Positions 33,753 to 46,144 are shown, counted from the stretch's first letter. The stretch: DNA of 64,000 bases from Uloborus plumipes (GCA_038373865.1 JAXGGA010001648.1:62001-126000), one strand, 5' to 3'. The notes: generated from the letters alone by a model not told the origin. Translations and numbers: made by a program.

Positions 33753-35488
33753 CCGTCATTTTCTCCTTCTTCTGACAAAGATAATTTCTTTTGTGTCCTT
33801 TCTAAATGGATTATACCTAATCAATTGATACTTGATGGCACAAAATGAAATGGAGAACCAATAAAAAATACACTTAATGGGTGGTAGTTATTAAAATTTA
33901 TTTATTTTTTTTAAATTCTAAAGTCTCGGACATGATTTGTACCATTTTCGCTGGAATGACCCAGTACCAAAACACATGATAGGCATTGCTTAATATAGTG
34001 AATTTTGCCGAGCCTGAACGTATTCGCAGTTTTAGAGTTTGAATGCGCCACCTTGCGGTGAATTAAGCTATTAGCTGAAGAGGTAAAACATTGCAATTTT
34101 GTGAGGACAAAGCAGAGATGTTTTTTCTCTGACAAACTTTGGCAAAATTACACTTCAGTTCTTCTTTGTATTTGCTGCACAGAGCTTTTTTAATTCGGGA
34201 ATTATGGGAACGGCGACAGCAGCAAAAATCGTTAAAGTTTTTCCTCAGGCGAAGCCGTGGCGGGTAACTCTAGTGCATAAAATAATATTTAATAAGCCTT
34301 TTATTGAAACTCATTTCACTTGCACTGTTTTTAAAATAATTTTTCCAAAATGTTGTTGATGAAAACACCGTTTAGAAGTTGGCGAGAGTCGGGAGGGACA
34401 GGACACTTTTTCACCAAAATGATTACACAACATTTCAATAAAATGGTTTTAGAAGCACGCTATAATTTAGGTGTACCTCATAGCTGCTACTTTATATTAA
34501 GTTATAATATTAGATGTTCGAAACATTAAAAGCAACTGACAATTAAAAAAAAAAGTAATTTACTTTTGCTGAAGTGAAATAAAATTTTCTGAAATTAATA
34601 ATACTGAACTCTGCAGCTAAAAGGATTTACAGCAATAAATATTGTGCTCTGATTATTTTGTCAGGTGAAAGAGTCAGAAATTAAAATTAAATTTTAGCAT
34701 AATTCAAAAGTCTCCATCGCCTCCGATTCTCTCCCACCTGTTTGAACAACCAAGTGACTAAATTTTCAAAAATTCATGTTTTGTTGCAAAACACATTGTG
34801 TTTTCCTGTGTTGTCTGTCTATAACAATTGATCTAAGTCTATTGTGAGAGTAATTTCATTTTTCAAAACTGATGCTCCGCAATCAAAATACAAATTCTAC
34901 AAGCTGACAGCTCTTTGAAATGAATTTCTTCCAGTATTTCTTATTCATTTTCACCATCACCTGCAAAAGTATAATGCGGTCTTGGGGGGGGGGGGTACAT
35001 ATGTCCCGTTGCACCCCACTAGAGTAAGCTGCTGATTTTAAAACATAATAATTGAAATAAAATTCCTGCCCCAAAATAAAGAATTTACTTAAAATACTTG
35101 CTACAATTAAAGAAAGTGCGAAATTCCCCTTCCCATTAACAAAGAAGAGTCTAATTTAAATACCGAATGCAATTTGTACAACATATCGGTTCTACCCATC
35201 ATTCACCCAAGCCTTATCTATCGCGACCTGTCACCATGAATGCAAAGGGGTAGGAGATAAGGAGTGGACAATAGGTGCTGGAAGAGTGAACTGAACACCT
35301 GCTGTTTTCCTGGAATGAAGGGGAAATCATTTCAGAATAGGGATTTTTAGCAGGACTTAATGCGCTTATACCACGTGCTTCCCTATATCTTAAATTGAAT
35401 TTCTGCGGTTCGTTCTTCGTTGATTTGTTCGAAGGGGCGACGGAAAACTTCAGGATGATTTGCGCCATCATAGAAAGGTTTCATGTAA
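33753..35488. other. No gene; possible Helitron 3' terminus at 34247-34273
   Basis: CAGGCGAAGCCGTGGCGGGT followed by AACTCTAG and then T, ending at 34273 on the plus strand, has the layout of a Helitron 3' end (GC-rich hairpin-like block, short gap, CTAG, T). I cannot locate the matching 5' TC end. GGAATGACCC at 33952-33961 resembles the ends of the neighbouring GGGTCATT repeats. A G run lies at 34985-34995. No coding support. Confidence 0.35.
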
Positions 35489-36204
35489 GGGTCATTTCAT
35501 GTAAAATGAGCAAAAATGAGAAAAAAGTAGTGGCCGCATGGTTATAGATTTTTATGAAATTTAGTACACAGGTTCATTTTATGCATATATAGAAATATCT
35601 AAAATAGTTTGGCTCAATATTTTTAATTTTAGTCGTTACATGCAACTGAAACGTGGCATTATTTAGCATCATTCCGCACAAATGCTAAATGTTGTATGTT
35701 TGAAGCCCTATATTTTATTGCTTACGTCATGCAAACGAAAAAAAATTTATATAATAGCCGTAATCTATGGAATAAGGTTATTTATCAGCCTCGCATTTAC
35801 TAGTTTGATTGCAATAGTTAATTTTTTACTGAGTTGTAAAAACTGAAAATAACACAATTTTCTCAAAATTAAGCATTTTATTTTTTATTCTCGAGCTTTA
35901 AAGAATGCATTAGCATTCGCTTACATTAATACCTAGTAAAGTTCCAGGTATCATAAAACAAATGCCTTACTTTTGGAGTTTCATTTAAACTCCTTCCGCA
36001 AAATCAGCTTTAAACTTAGAGACATTTTGTAAAATGACGATTTTCCCCTTTGTTTAAACACAAAAATTTAAATAAGGAACACTTCGGACAACTGTCAATT
36101 TTGCAAAAATGTAGGGTATTATGTCTACTATTAGCTTCGAGAGTCAAAAAAGTGCATTTTTGGTTCTCAAGTTTGAAAAAAAAATCGCAACAGCAGCATT
36201 CTCT
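35489..36204 (+). repeat. GGGTCATT repeat, copy 1
   Basis: Starts with GGGTCATTTCATGTAAAATG and shares about 150 bp with the copy at 36205-36359: GAGAAAAAAGTAGTGGCC versus GAGAAAAAAGTATTGGCC, then GATAGATTTTTAT-type sequence, GTACACAGGTTCATTTT, and TTACATGCAA at the end of the match. Beyond that this copy continues with AT-rich, unrecognised sequence to 36204. No coding frame is credible. The GTCATTCCA-type end is shared with the foldback structure at 31284-33752, which suggests a common family. Confidence 0.55.
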
Positions 36205-36359
36205 TGGGTCATTCCACGTGAAAGAAATTGAGAAAAAAGTATTGGCCACATGGTGATAGATTTTTATAAAATTTGGTACACAGGTTCATTTTGTACATAT
36301 AATAACGTATCTAAAAGTTCTTGGCTTAAAATTTTCTATTTTAGGTGTTACATGCAATT
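36205..36359 (+). repeat. GGGTCATT repeat, copy 2, broken at the large transposon
   Basis: Starts with GGGTCATTCCACGTGAAAGA and matches copy 1 until ATGCAATT at 36359, where the 14.4-kb transposon begins. In copy 1 the sequence continues after ATGCAACT with GAAACGTGGCATT. That continuation is not found right of 50751, so the far flank is rearranged, or the repeat ended here before the transposon arrived. Confidence 0.5.
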
Positions 36360-37102
36360 GACGTGTTTAGTGGTGACGTCATGTTGCTAGGGTAGCTGAA
36401 GCTGTTTCCAACAAACCGTTGTCAAGGCGAAGTTTCCATTGCCCAGTCTGCGAGACAAGCTACGGTGAGTAACAACATATATTCGTTTATCCATCATTTA
36501 TTCTACTTCAAACTTGTTTCCAATAGAACTTGTTTTAAAAGTATTTTTAAACTATGTTTATGCACCATTATTGCATCCTTGCTTCTTATGTTTATCTGTA
36601 ACTTGCAGAAACATTAGAAAGAAACTAGGCCTATGATGCGTTCGTAGTAAGCATCGTGTTCTTACGTTAGTAATATTTATTCATCTGTTTTGTCGTTTTA
36701 TGTGCTGCTGTTGTGTTTTTAACGCTTTGGAATTATTCTCAGGTTATTTATATGAACCATTATTGCATGTTTGATTCATATATTCATCTGTAAATTGCAG
36801 AAACATTAGAAAACAAATAGGCCTGTGATGTGCTCCTAGTAGACATCGTGTTACGTTAGGAATATTTATTAGTTTATTTTGTCGTTTCGTGTGTTGCTGT
36901 TGTGTTTTTAATGCTTTGAAAATATTCTCAGGCAATTTATATGCACCATTGTTGCATATTTGCTTCTTATATTCATCTGTTAATCGCAGAAAATACATAG
37001 GCCTGCGATGTGCTGTTAGCAGACACCGTGAACAATATTTACTCGTTTAGTTTGTCACTTTGTCAGTTCTGCTAATATATTTTTGATATTTTCAAAGTAT
37101 TC
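36360..37102 (+). repeat. Left terminal inverted repeat of the 14.4-kb transposon
   Basis: It matches 50030-50751 in inverse over about 700 bp with high identity. I compared the outer part by eye and it looks above 90%, with a few short indels. The outer 115 bp includes CTGAAGCTGTTTCCAACAAA and TCTGCGAGACAAGCTAC. Further in, an internal unit starting near GCAGAAACATTAGAAA recurs about every 190 bp (near 36606, 36797 and, degenerate, 36986), each followed by ATAGGCCTRTGATG-type and AATATTTATT-type sequence. Such subterminal repeats are the usual place for transposase binding. Confidence 0.85.
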
Positions 37103-37277
37103 TGTGTTCTTCCAATGCTTATCTAAATTGTATGAAATGTATTAAATACATTGCTTCTTTAAATGTGCTGCGATTATTCTGTTGTTGTGTGAGCAGTGAC
37201 CTCCTTGTTGCTTTTTTTTATTGTTATTAATCCACCCATCCATCATCATAAAATTCCTTTTGTTTTTTCCCTAGAAA

Positions 37278-40176
37278 ATGGTTATGTGTTTTGTTCCAGA
37301 CTGTAAACATTACAGCGAAAGGGAAAACTGCAAATTTTTCAAGTTTCCAAAGCTGGAGCCTACCAAGAAACAGTGGATTAAGAACATTAGGTATGTATCA
37401 CTTTAATTTTTATCAAATTAGTTAACTAATGATTAGTGTAGCCTTCTATGGAAAACTTTCTACCTACGATGCCCACAAAGAGAATGTCGAAAACTCACGT
37501 TTAAGTGGGAAGTTTGGGAAAGTTAATTTTTAAGTCAACTTTTAAACCATTGCCATTGCTGTTCAAACATGGAGAGATGAATTTTAATCTGACATTTTAA
37601 GCCAAGGTTTAACTTGATGAACCTTTATTGTAACTTCTGTTGTTTTGAAATGTAGTTTGAGATAACGTTATTATTTTTTGATGTTTTCATTGAATGAAAT
37701 TTCTGTAAAGCTCGAAAGTATTGTGCAGGTCAGCTATTGTTCTTAAATAGCAATCTAAATTACTTGTTTTTATTTTTTTATGAGAAGAGTTGAATGTAAA
37801 ACTTCCAGTTTTGCTGTAAGTACAAAATATTCTGTAACTATTTAAACAAGTTGATCCTGTACTAATTGCTTCGTTATAACGAACAGAATGCTTCTCTACT
37901 TGGATTAACTCAAGCAGATACTGTTTATTCATTGGGGAGAGAGAAAGGCTTTGTAACATGTTCATTTGATCATGACAACAATGAAATGTTTTTTCTAAAA
38001 AAATTTCTCTAAATATTTTTAGAAGAGAAGATAGGGATCCATCGGAGCATTCCCTGGTATGTGCCTGTCATTTCGAGGGGGGAGATAGAAAGAATCTCCT
38101 TACAATTTTCCCTAGAAACGAAGGAAAACGGATGTGTTTCCCACCTGCGGAAGGTAGAAGAAAAAGGTATGCAAAATTTATCTCATGATGTATAGTTTCT
38201 TCCCATGCTTACAATAATTACTTGCTATTTGGTGATGCAAATTTCATTTTTTAATTATATTTGTATAGTTATAAAGCAGTAAAGCTCAGACATTTTAAAA
38301 TATAATCTTCACTGTGAGCATTTATTTAATACTGTGTTCAAAATATCCTCCGCCAGTTATGGATTTATTTTGAGAAAAGCAGATAGAGTTGTCCTCAGAT
38401 CCCCACTGAACTTAAGAAAAAAATCTTACTTGTGTTATTGCATTAATTTATGTCTGAATCAAGTTTTAATCAGCTGTACACCAATTTGCCGTACAGATAT
38501 TTAGGTGCGATAATTTTAAAATTAAAAAGATTTCTGGACTTTGAATAATAATTAGCGGGATAATGAAAAATATAAGCTAATAAGAAATAAATAATCTGAA
38601 TGAGTTAAACCTGAGAAGATAAGATGCTTATTATTATTTTTGTAATTTCTATTATGTAATCATATTTATGTGAAAACTGCTATTCATTGCACAAATGAGA
38701 AAAAAATTAATTATTCCTAAATAAACAGAAATTACTTCTTTATTTGATCAAAAATCATCATAGTTCTTCAGAGTGTTGTTAATAACATATTTTTGGACTT
38801 AACACACAAAATAAAAAGGATAAATTGCTGTTCGCAATCTTTTTATTTTCAAACTAAATTTGATATTCCCTAGTTCTATTTGAAAAATGTCCATCTTTAG
38901 AAGTTTAACAACCTTTACCATTATACTTACTATACTTTTAAAGATCAACATAAATAATAACTCATGAGTGATTACTCATTCATAGCTAGATGTTGTTTGA
39001 ACTTTCAGTTTATATTTGGGAAGTTTTTTTTTCCTTTTTTTTGTGTGTGTTAAAAAATTGTGGAATTTTTTTCTTAGACAAAACGTTACTAGAGCAAAGG
39101 ACGTACCCTCAGCAGCTGAAGCAGAAAATGCCAACGCAGCAGATGAGGATGAAAATGAAGACGCAGAAAACTGCCAATTTTCACCTACTACTTCTTCCAC
39201 TCTGACAGAAGCAGAGAATTACCTGCTCAAAAAAGAAATTGAAATGTTAAGAAAAGAGAATGAATATCTTAGGGCATTTGTGTGTAGGTATGAGTATTTG
39301 AAGGAAGACAATGAGTTATTGTATATGTATACTGGCATTATTAACAAAAATATTTTTCAAACAATATGTGATCTATGTACCATGAAGGAAATAAATTATT
39401 ATGCTGGATGGAGTGTAACAGCTTTGAGTAATGAAAACCAAATGCTGCTCACCCTGACCAAATTAAAACGCAACCTGTGTCATGATGATCTAGCAGCTAG
39501 ATTTGCTGTCAGCCCTGGCACAGTAAGCAACATTTTCAGGACATGGGTGCTGTTGTTGCATAAATATGTTTACACACTCCTAATGTCCAATGTTCCATCA
39601 CAAAGAAAAAACCAGTTGTGTTTGCCCAATTGTTTCCAAAGTTTTCCTCAGTGCAGAATGATTATAGACTGCACGGAAATCTTTTGCATAGCGCCTAAAA
39701 AACTGGCACATAAAAAATTGCTTTACAGCAATTATAAAGGTCAGAACACCATGAAGGGTCTCATAGGTATAGCTCCAAATGGTAATGTGACCTACATCAG
39801 CAAACTATATCCGGGCAGTACCTCTGACAAAGAAATTGTCAAAGACTCTGGTGTTTTGTCAGTTTTTGAAGATGGAGATTTGATTTTGGCTGACAAAGGA
39901 TTTTTAATTACAGATTTACTGCCTGCGGGTATTACAGTGAATGTCCCACCATTTCTGTTTTCCCCTCAATTTACACCCGATGAAATAGCTCTTACTAGGA
40001 ATATTGCTCGAGCTCGTGTGCATGTTGAAAAGGCTATTCGAAAAATCAAGGTGTTTTCAATTACAGCACGTGCACCACGGTCCCTTTTTGACATTTTTAC
40101 AGAAATTTGGCAAGTGTGTGCTGCTCTTACAAATTTTCAACATCCCTTAATTAAGGAGGTTTCTGATAAATATTAA
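37278..40176 (+). CDS. THAP-domain DDE transposase (DDE_Tnp_4/Harbinger-like), 3 exons, 451 aa
   Basis: Exons 37278-37390, 38023-38166 and 39078-40176 are inferred from AG/GTATGT and AG/GTATGC donors and TTTTTAG and TTCTTAG acceptors. The joined length is 1356 nt (451 codons plus stop), with no internal stop and consistent phase. Residues 1-80 form a THAP zinc finger (C4, C9, W33, C51, H54), a DNA-binding domain. Residues 103-125 are acidic, and 128-165 look like a coiled coil (AENYLLKKEIEMLRKENEYL). Residues 212-250 form a helix-turn-helix (DLAARFAVSPGTVSNIFRTW). The catalytic core shows D283 in MIIDCTEIF, D358 in LILADKGF and E403 in ARVHVEKAIRKIK. It should bind the terminal repeats and cut and paste the element. 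AATAAA lies at 40333-40338. All key residues are present, so it may be functional. Confidence 0.88.
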
Positions 40177-42437
40177 TAAGTTTATAGTTTTCAGATTTCA
40201 AATTTTGCGACACCCATAATAGTTTTGCATTGTTCTTTAAAAATTTATACCTTGATTTTTCAGACAGAAATGGTCATATTTTGTGTTGTAAAGATTAAAA
40301 ACCTGATTTCGTCAAATTAATTTTGGTTAATGAATAAATTATTTTCCCTAAAATGTATTGTTTTTGATTTTGCACTTATGAATATCAAATGCTTAACTTA
40401 AAGACAGTTTGTTTCACTTCTATTGAAACTTACATTTGTACTACAGCAAATAGCTGAGTCATTAAATTGAATTTTTTTTTAAATTTGCATAAAGAAGTCT
40501 AATTTTATAGTAAATATTTTCTATTGTGAATCACTAATTCATATCACTGATTCATTAAATTCAATAGTTTACAGACGTCGAACCTTAAGCCGACAAATAC
40601 TTATGAGCAGTTTTTGCACTACCTAAAACTTTAAAAATTTTGTTTTGTTTGTAGTAAATTTGAAATGAGGTGTGATTTATAATATAAATTTAATTTAGTA
40701 ATATTCACCAAAATAAATTGTTTTAAAAAATGCATACTTCTGCAAAGATTTTCAGCATCTTACTACTCTTTTTTAAATGATTTATTTGTACTTTTATGTA
40801 CATTGTTTCATTTAATCATTTTGTAGTGCCAAATTTTTGACTGCCTTTCTTCTTATTATATTATTATCAAGGTTAAAATGCTCATGATTATTTGTATCTT
40901 AGTTTCGCTCTACTGTTCAAGCGGTTTATAAAAAAATAAGTTGTTAGTGTATAAAACAGAGGATGCTTTTCTGCCTCCATTACGGTAAAACACCAAATTT
41001 TTGACATTGGTTGTTCTTGCACCAAGATTCAGATTTAAATATACATTTGATCTAAAAAACGTCGGTACTTTCAATGTTAGTTTAATATGAATTATATTTA
41101 GTGCAGTAACATTAAAATATGAATTAATATATCCATTTTAGTTGCTTTGTTGGACGTTGGCATTTTCTTTTTCCGACTAGTGTTTAATATGTTACTTGGC
41201 ACTTTTAATCTGTTTTAAAATTGATATGTTGCTAATGATGTTATTAGTATTATATAGAAAAAGATTACATTAATAAATTATATTATATTAATAATGCATT
41301 GACATGCCAAATAAATAAAATATCACTTTGTGATTCTTTTAATAGTAAATGAACGTTATTAAATTTTTTTTAATGGAAATATAGTGTGAAAAAATAAATA
41401 TCGGATATATATCGCCGAACCCTGTGGTCCACTAAGTTTATCTGTATACCCCGTTAGTTTCTTTAATGTTAAGATATATCAGCATCATAAATTACAAACT
41501 AGGAGCTAAATGTTCAGAAATAGGTTTCGGAAAAAGTTGTAGTTGATAAAAGAATCAAGTAATGATAAACAATAATCACTGGTTTTTATTTACCTTTTCT
41601 CATATTTTCCGTTTTATTTTAAAATTTAAAAATATTTTGAAATTATGTGTAGTTACATGCCCATGGGAATAATTTTAATATGAGGTGCGGCCCTCGAGTT
41701 GAAAAAAGTTGGGCACCACTGATGTGGAAATTTTTTTCGACAGTCTAAATTATTGTATTGTATTTCAACTTGTTTTCCTTCAAATACTCAATCCAGACTT
41801 GTTTACCATATATAATGTATTTTTTCTAGAGTTGTGCCAAAATGTCAGTTCTCTCTTTTTTTTATTTTTGTCTTTAAGACATGTTTCATGTTATAAAACA
41901 ATTCTTGTAACAGAAGTTGGAAGAAACATGGATATATATATTAATCTTTCTGAAAGTTATTTTTCCTCTCTGCTGCATTTTTCTAGCAAATGAGATATTT
42001 TTCACTTGTTTAAAAATAAATATTTTAGCATTTTTGTAGTGTTAAACATACATACCCAATAAACTTCAGAAGAAAAGTAAATGTTCTATTATACTGCAGT
42101 AATTATTACAGCAATGTTCAATTGTAATTGTTTAATCACCATACAATAAACACAGAATTATGTATGTTTGTATCTATTTCCTTGCAACTAAAGTTAACTG
42201 TGTTAACTCGCCAGTAGTAACATATTATTTTCAATTTATGCAAAATAAGCACTAGATTGCTTTTTATACAGGCTGTTTCATTTCATCAAAATCCATGGGA
42301 TAAAAACAGCGCTAACCATTATAAATCAGATAATTTTATTTTTCAAGTATTATTTCACAAATTGAGTGTAAAAGGGTTTAAAATAACTTAAAAGTGGATT
42401 TTTGGGCCTCGACAAAAGTGTTTGAAAATATATTTTA
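40177..42437. other. Non-coding interior of the transposon
   Basis: AT-rich, no frame with family resemblance. A fragment near 41690-41722 (GGCCCTCGAGTTGAAAAAAG, TTGGGCACCACTG) looks like one end of a hAT element (CAGTGGTGCCCAAC on the other strand), without a matched partner. The frame at 41709-41993 starts within this fragment and is not supported. Confidence 0.45.
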
Positions 42438-43047
42438 CAGGGCTCGAAAATTATAGTGCCCGACATGCCCGGGGCATGTAAAATTTCTGATCGGGCATGA
42501 ATCTTCAACCCTTATATGCCCAGCTGGCTATGTAATTTTACGATCAAATATTTCTTTCCTAAACTTTATTATTTCGTATTTTTGAAAAAAATTACCATAT
42601 ATGTAAAGATTGAAATAATTCTTAATTCAGATACAAAACTGCAAATTTAATATTTTGTTTGTTTAACATATTGACTGCCCAAGTAGATGATAATTTGTAG
42701 TATATCCTTTTAGCTGACAGAAACAAAATTTAAGTTAGCTTATATGTGATTTGCTGTTTTCCTCCAGCTTAGAATTTGTCTTTTACAATGACATTAATAT
42801 GGATATTTGACTTCCGAGGAGATGAAAGTAAAGCTAATTGACAGGTACATTGTATTTAGCCCAGCTCATATGCTACGTATGTTTTGTAGTTTGGCAATCG
42901 ACGTCTTAACACTGTACGACAAATTCAAATGTTTTTATTTATAAACAAAAATAAAACTGGGCAGGTAAAAATGTTATTCGGACATGTACTTTTTAGATAA
43001 ACATGCCCGGCGGGGCATGTAAAATTTTAAAGATTTTTCGAGCCCTG
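42438..43047. mobile_element. Non-autonomous hAT element, 610 bp
   Basis: The ends CAGGGCTCGAAAA and TTTTTCGAGCCCTG are inverted copies, with further inverted similarity inside (ATGCCCGGGGCATGTAAAAT on the left, CATGCCCGGCGGGGCATGTA on the right). A perfect 8-bp target duplication, ATATTTTA, lies at 42430-42437 and 43048-43055. There is no coding frame. It inserted into the interior of the 14.4-kb transposon without touching either gene. Confidence 0.92.
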
Positions 43048-44527
43048 ATATTTTAGGCAAAAAGTAAATAAATGTAAAATTTAATTTACTTAGCACTTAT
43101 CCATAAGCTGGGCGCAAATGCAAGTCATCAAAGTATGTACTGAGTTTCTTACAACTAATAAGGAAAATTTTTCTTTTCATGACATATTCTCTGAATTCAT
43201 AAATGAAAACACATTCGCTTCGCTTGGGGGCATTTGATTTTTCGCTTACAACGGATAAGTACTATTTTCTTAAATAATAAGTTTCGAATCAAAATCACAT
43301 GAACATATACTGAGAAGTTTTTTATCTCTTATTAACTAAAGCAGTCTAATTTCTTTTTAATGAGAAAAAGTTAGTGTTAAATTACTTAAATTTTTACAAT
43401 GAAAAGTTTTGGAAACTACCTGAAAATGCGAGTTTGCTTGAGATTAACACAGTAACATCATTACCATTGTCGTGTGAATCAGTATTTGATACACAAGCTG
43501 TTTCAATAAAACTTAAAGGAAGAAAGGCATAATTTTTCTTCAAAATGTATCACTTTTCCATCGAAATTTCTTCCTTTTGAAAATCTGAAGTCTTAGTTAG
43601 AATCGCACAGTGTGGCGAGGGGTAAAATGGCACAGTTAATAACAGGTATAACAGATGCACTGACTATTTTACATTTAAATTTACAATAGGACAAGTAAGA
43701 TTATTTTTAAAAAAATACTTCATTTATATTTATCAATTATTATTAATTTATTTCCAACAAAATTGCATCCTTATTAAGTACAAAAGCAATATTCTGTAAA
43801 TGATTATTGTATGGATTTTATCCGTAATGGTCCAGCTACTTGGAAGGAAAAAGAAAATTAAATGTTTTGGATATTTTTTCGTAGCGTCGTAGTTCCGGGC
43901 TTTAGTTCCTAGAAACTACAATTTTTTTTGTAGCAGTTTGCAGCTTTAAGTGTACCTTATGTGGGAATGCTACCGACTATTCAGGCTCAACTAGATCCAA
44001 TAACTAACTAACCTTTGAAATGGTACAAAAACTTTATTGTATACATTTCACTTGAAAAACATACATTTATAGGATTTTGTTAGTTTTCAATCAGTGCCGA
44101 AAATCTGTCATTGGAATATAATTGAACAATGAGATATGCTTGTATTCCCTGGCTTAAATATGTTTATTTTAATTGTTGTCAATAAATTCAGCCAAATTAA
44201 CAGCAAATCTAAAAAAAATTGCAATTCAACACCAGTCATACCGTGACAGAACATTTTCTAGTTTTTTTAAAATAAATATAAGCAAAGCAGTGAAATTGTT
44301 AATACCATTATTTATTTGTAACTTTAAATATTAGCACAACACATATAAAATGACATGGTATCAAATGCACATTTCCTAGAACTAGATCGATTCAAATATA
44401 CAAATGCCATTCTTTTACATGTTACAATCAAGATGCACTTTTGAAAGAAATAAAAATATAACTGAAAACCAATAACAATTTTACTCAAATACAAAACTCA
44501 CATTTAGGTTTTTATGTCAACTGTAGA
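43048..44527. other. Non-coding interior of the transposon
   Basis: AT-rich sequence without recognisable coding, RNA or repeat features. A GCAGTTTGCAGCTTTAAGTG stretch at 43933-43952 has no second copy that I can see. Confidence 0.45.
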
Positions 44528-44951
44528 CAGGGTTCATACTCAAATTTGAAAATTAAAAGTAAGAAGTTTTTAAGTTGTAAGTAAGTTTTTATTAAAACAA
44601 AAATAAGCAGATATTATTTTTATTTTAATAACTATAGATAAGATAGTAAGTAGAAGTCAAAATAACTTTCAAATTTCTTAAACTTTTTGACAATTGACAC
44701 TCTTAAAGAACACAGAATTTAGTTATTTACTTCTTGACAGAATAATAAACATCATAAATGCAAAAAGTACTATTCCAATGGCGAAGCAAAGAGATCGCGA
44801 TTTTCATAATGAACACGTTAAACAAACAAAAAAGAAAAAAAATGGCACATTTAAGGATTTATTACAGTAAAATTATCATAATTTACATTTCAAAGCTCTA
44901 CAATAAACAAATTATTAATAGCAATCAACGTAATTAAGCGTACGAACCCTG
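44528..44951. mobile_element. Probable hAT MITE, about 424 bp
   Basis: CAGGGTTCATACTC at the left and GCGTACGAACCCTG at the right are inverted ends with two mismatches. CAGGG-type ends with AAATTTGAAAATTAAAAG inside fit hAT MITEs. The flanks TGTAGA and TATAGA are similar but do not give a clean 8-bp duplication, so confidence is moderate. No coding capacity. Confidence 0.55.
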
Positions 44952-44989
44952 TATAGATGTTTAAAGGGAAATTCAACTGAAATGGTTGT

Positions 44990-45880
44990 AACACTTGCAG
45001 GCCAGGAAAGTTGTACCGAGCAGATGTTTCGATGACCAATATCAAACATGCAACCCTCCAGCCATCAGTCTGACACCTAACCATTTACGACTCCATTTTC
45101 CCATGTATACAAACTGTAATTGAGCAGAGTTAGCGGTTAACTCTATGCACTCGCCACCATATGTGTACCTGGCAGGTCTTCTGCAGGCCAGTGTCAAAAC
45201 ATGACCCTCTGGCGAAGATTTTGATGCCTGACCATTTTTTTTTTTTTTGTCGTGTGCCAGCCAGGCTGGCAATTTGGGGTGCGCTGCTTCACTTTTCCAA
45301 CTGTACCGTAATTTGGTGTGAAGTCCGACTTCCACAGTACACGCATGCCATGGGGACCCGTTTATAGGGTAGGCAACCTTTCACATCAACACATTCACAC
45401 AAAGAAAGGACAAGGACATGAGAGAGAAAGCACATCCATGCCCAAGCCGGGACTCGAACCTGGGGCCACGCCATCTGTGGCAGACTGCTCTGACCACTAG
45501 ACAAAGTGGCCGGCGCCTCACCATATGCAATTAATGAAACCACTCTGCAAAAGCAAATTCCTTTACATTGCTCTGTGCACCAACCATAATATAAGTACAT
45601 GGTAGGCCTCTCGCTGGCAGATATCGAAAACGCAACCCTCCGACCACAGGTTCTATGAATAACCACTTGAGATTACTTTTACTCATGTCTAAAACACTAA
45701 AATTTACATGCAGTTAACTCTGAGCATCAGCCTTCATATGTGTACTTGCAAGGTATAATCTTAGCGATACCAAACCATTTAAGATCACATTTGCCACTGT
45801 ATAAAAAGTATGATTCTTTTGCAGTTACTTTTTGCATCAGTATGAATGCTATTTGTGTCTGTATGTAATAAGCACTGAAA
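44990..45880. repeat. Degenerate tandem repeats, about 150-190-bp unit, split by a SINE
   Basis: Recurring landmarks are GCAACCCTCC-ACC (45048, 45635), TAACTCTATGCACTCGCC and TAACTCTGAGCATCAGCC, CATATGTGTACCTGGCAG and CATATGTGTACTTGCAAG, and ACCATTTACGACTCCATTTT versus ACCATTTAAGATCACATTTG. I count about four diverged units once the SINE at 45236-45514 is removed. They lie inside the 14.4-kb transposon. No function is visible. Confidence 0.6.
45236..45514 (-). mobile_element. tRNA-derived SINE, about 280 bp
   Basis: On the minus strand it has a tRNA-like head with an A-box-like TGTCTAGTGGTCAGAG (near 45503) and a perfect B box GGTTCGAGTCC (45460-45450), then a body with AACGGGTCCCCATGGCATGC, and a 13-nt poly-A tail (45248-45236). 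A target duplication of 10 bp with one mismatch, GCCTGACCAT/GCCTCACCAT, lies at 45226-45235 and 45515-45524. RNA polymerase III promoter boxes and a poly-A tail with target duplication are the hallmarks of a SINE mobilised by LINE machinery. It splits an older tandem repeat inside the 14.4-kb transposon. Confidence 0.85.
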
Positions 45881-46144
45881 TAGTCTGCAAAAAGCATAAG
45901 TTAGCAACTGAAAAAAAAAGTAGGAATTAAGTTTACGACCCTTTATCTAAGTTGACATAAAACGCTTTTAGTGTTACAACTGCAAAAAGTACGTGCATCA
46001 AACATATGATTAAACTGGGTTTGAGAACTTGAGAAATTTTCACGCCATGAAAAATTAAACTCAAAACAGTAACTGAGCCAACTATAATATTTGGAGAAAC
46101 CCAGAAATTACCAATAAACAATAACAGTTGGATTGCTACAAACA

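Noticed and set aside
41690..41722. Complete hAT element ending in CACCACTG
   Set aside because: Only one end is recognisable and there is no matching left end or 8-bp duplication.
41401..41993. 94-codon plus-strand frame
   Set aside because: Begins within a hAT-like terminal fragment and reads through AT-rich DNA without motifs.
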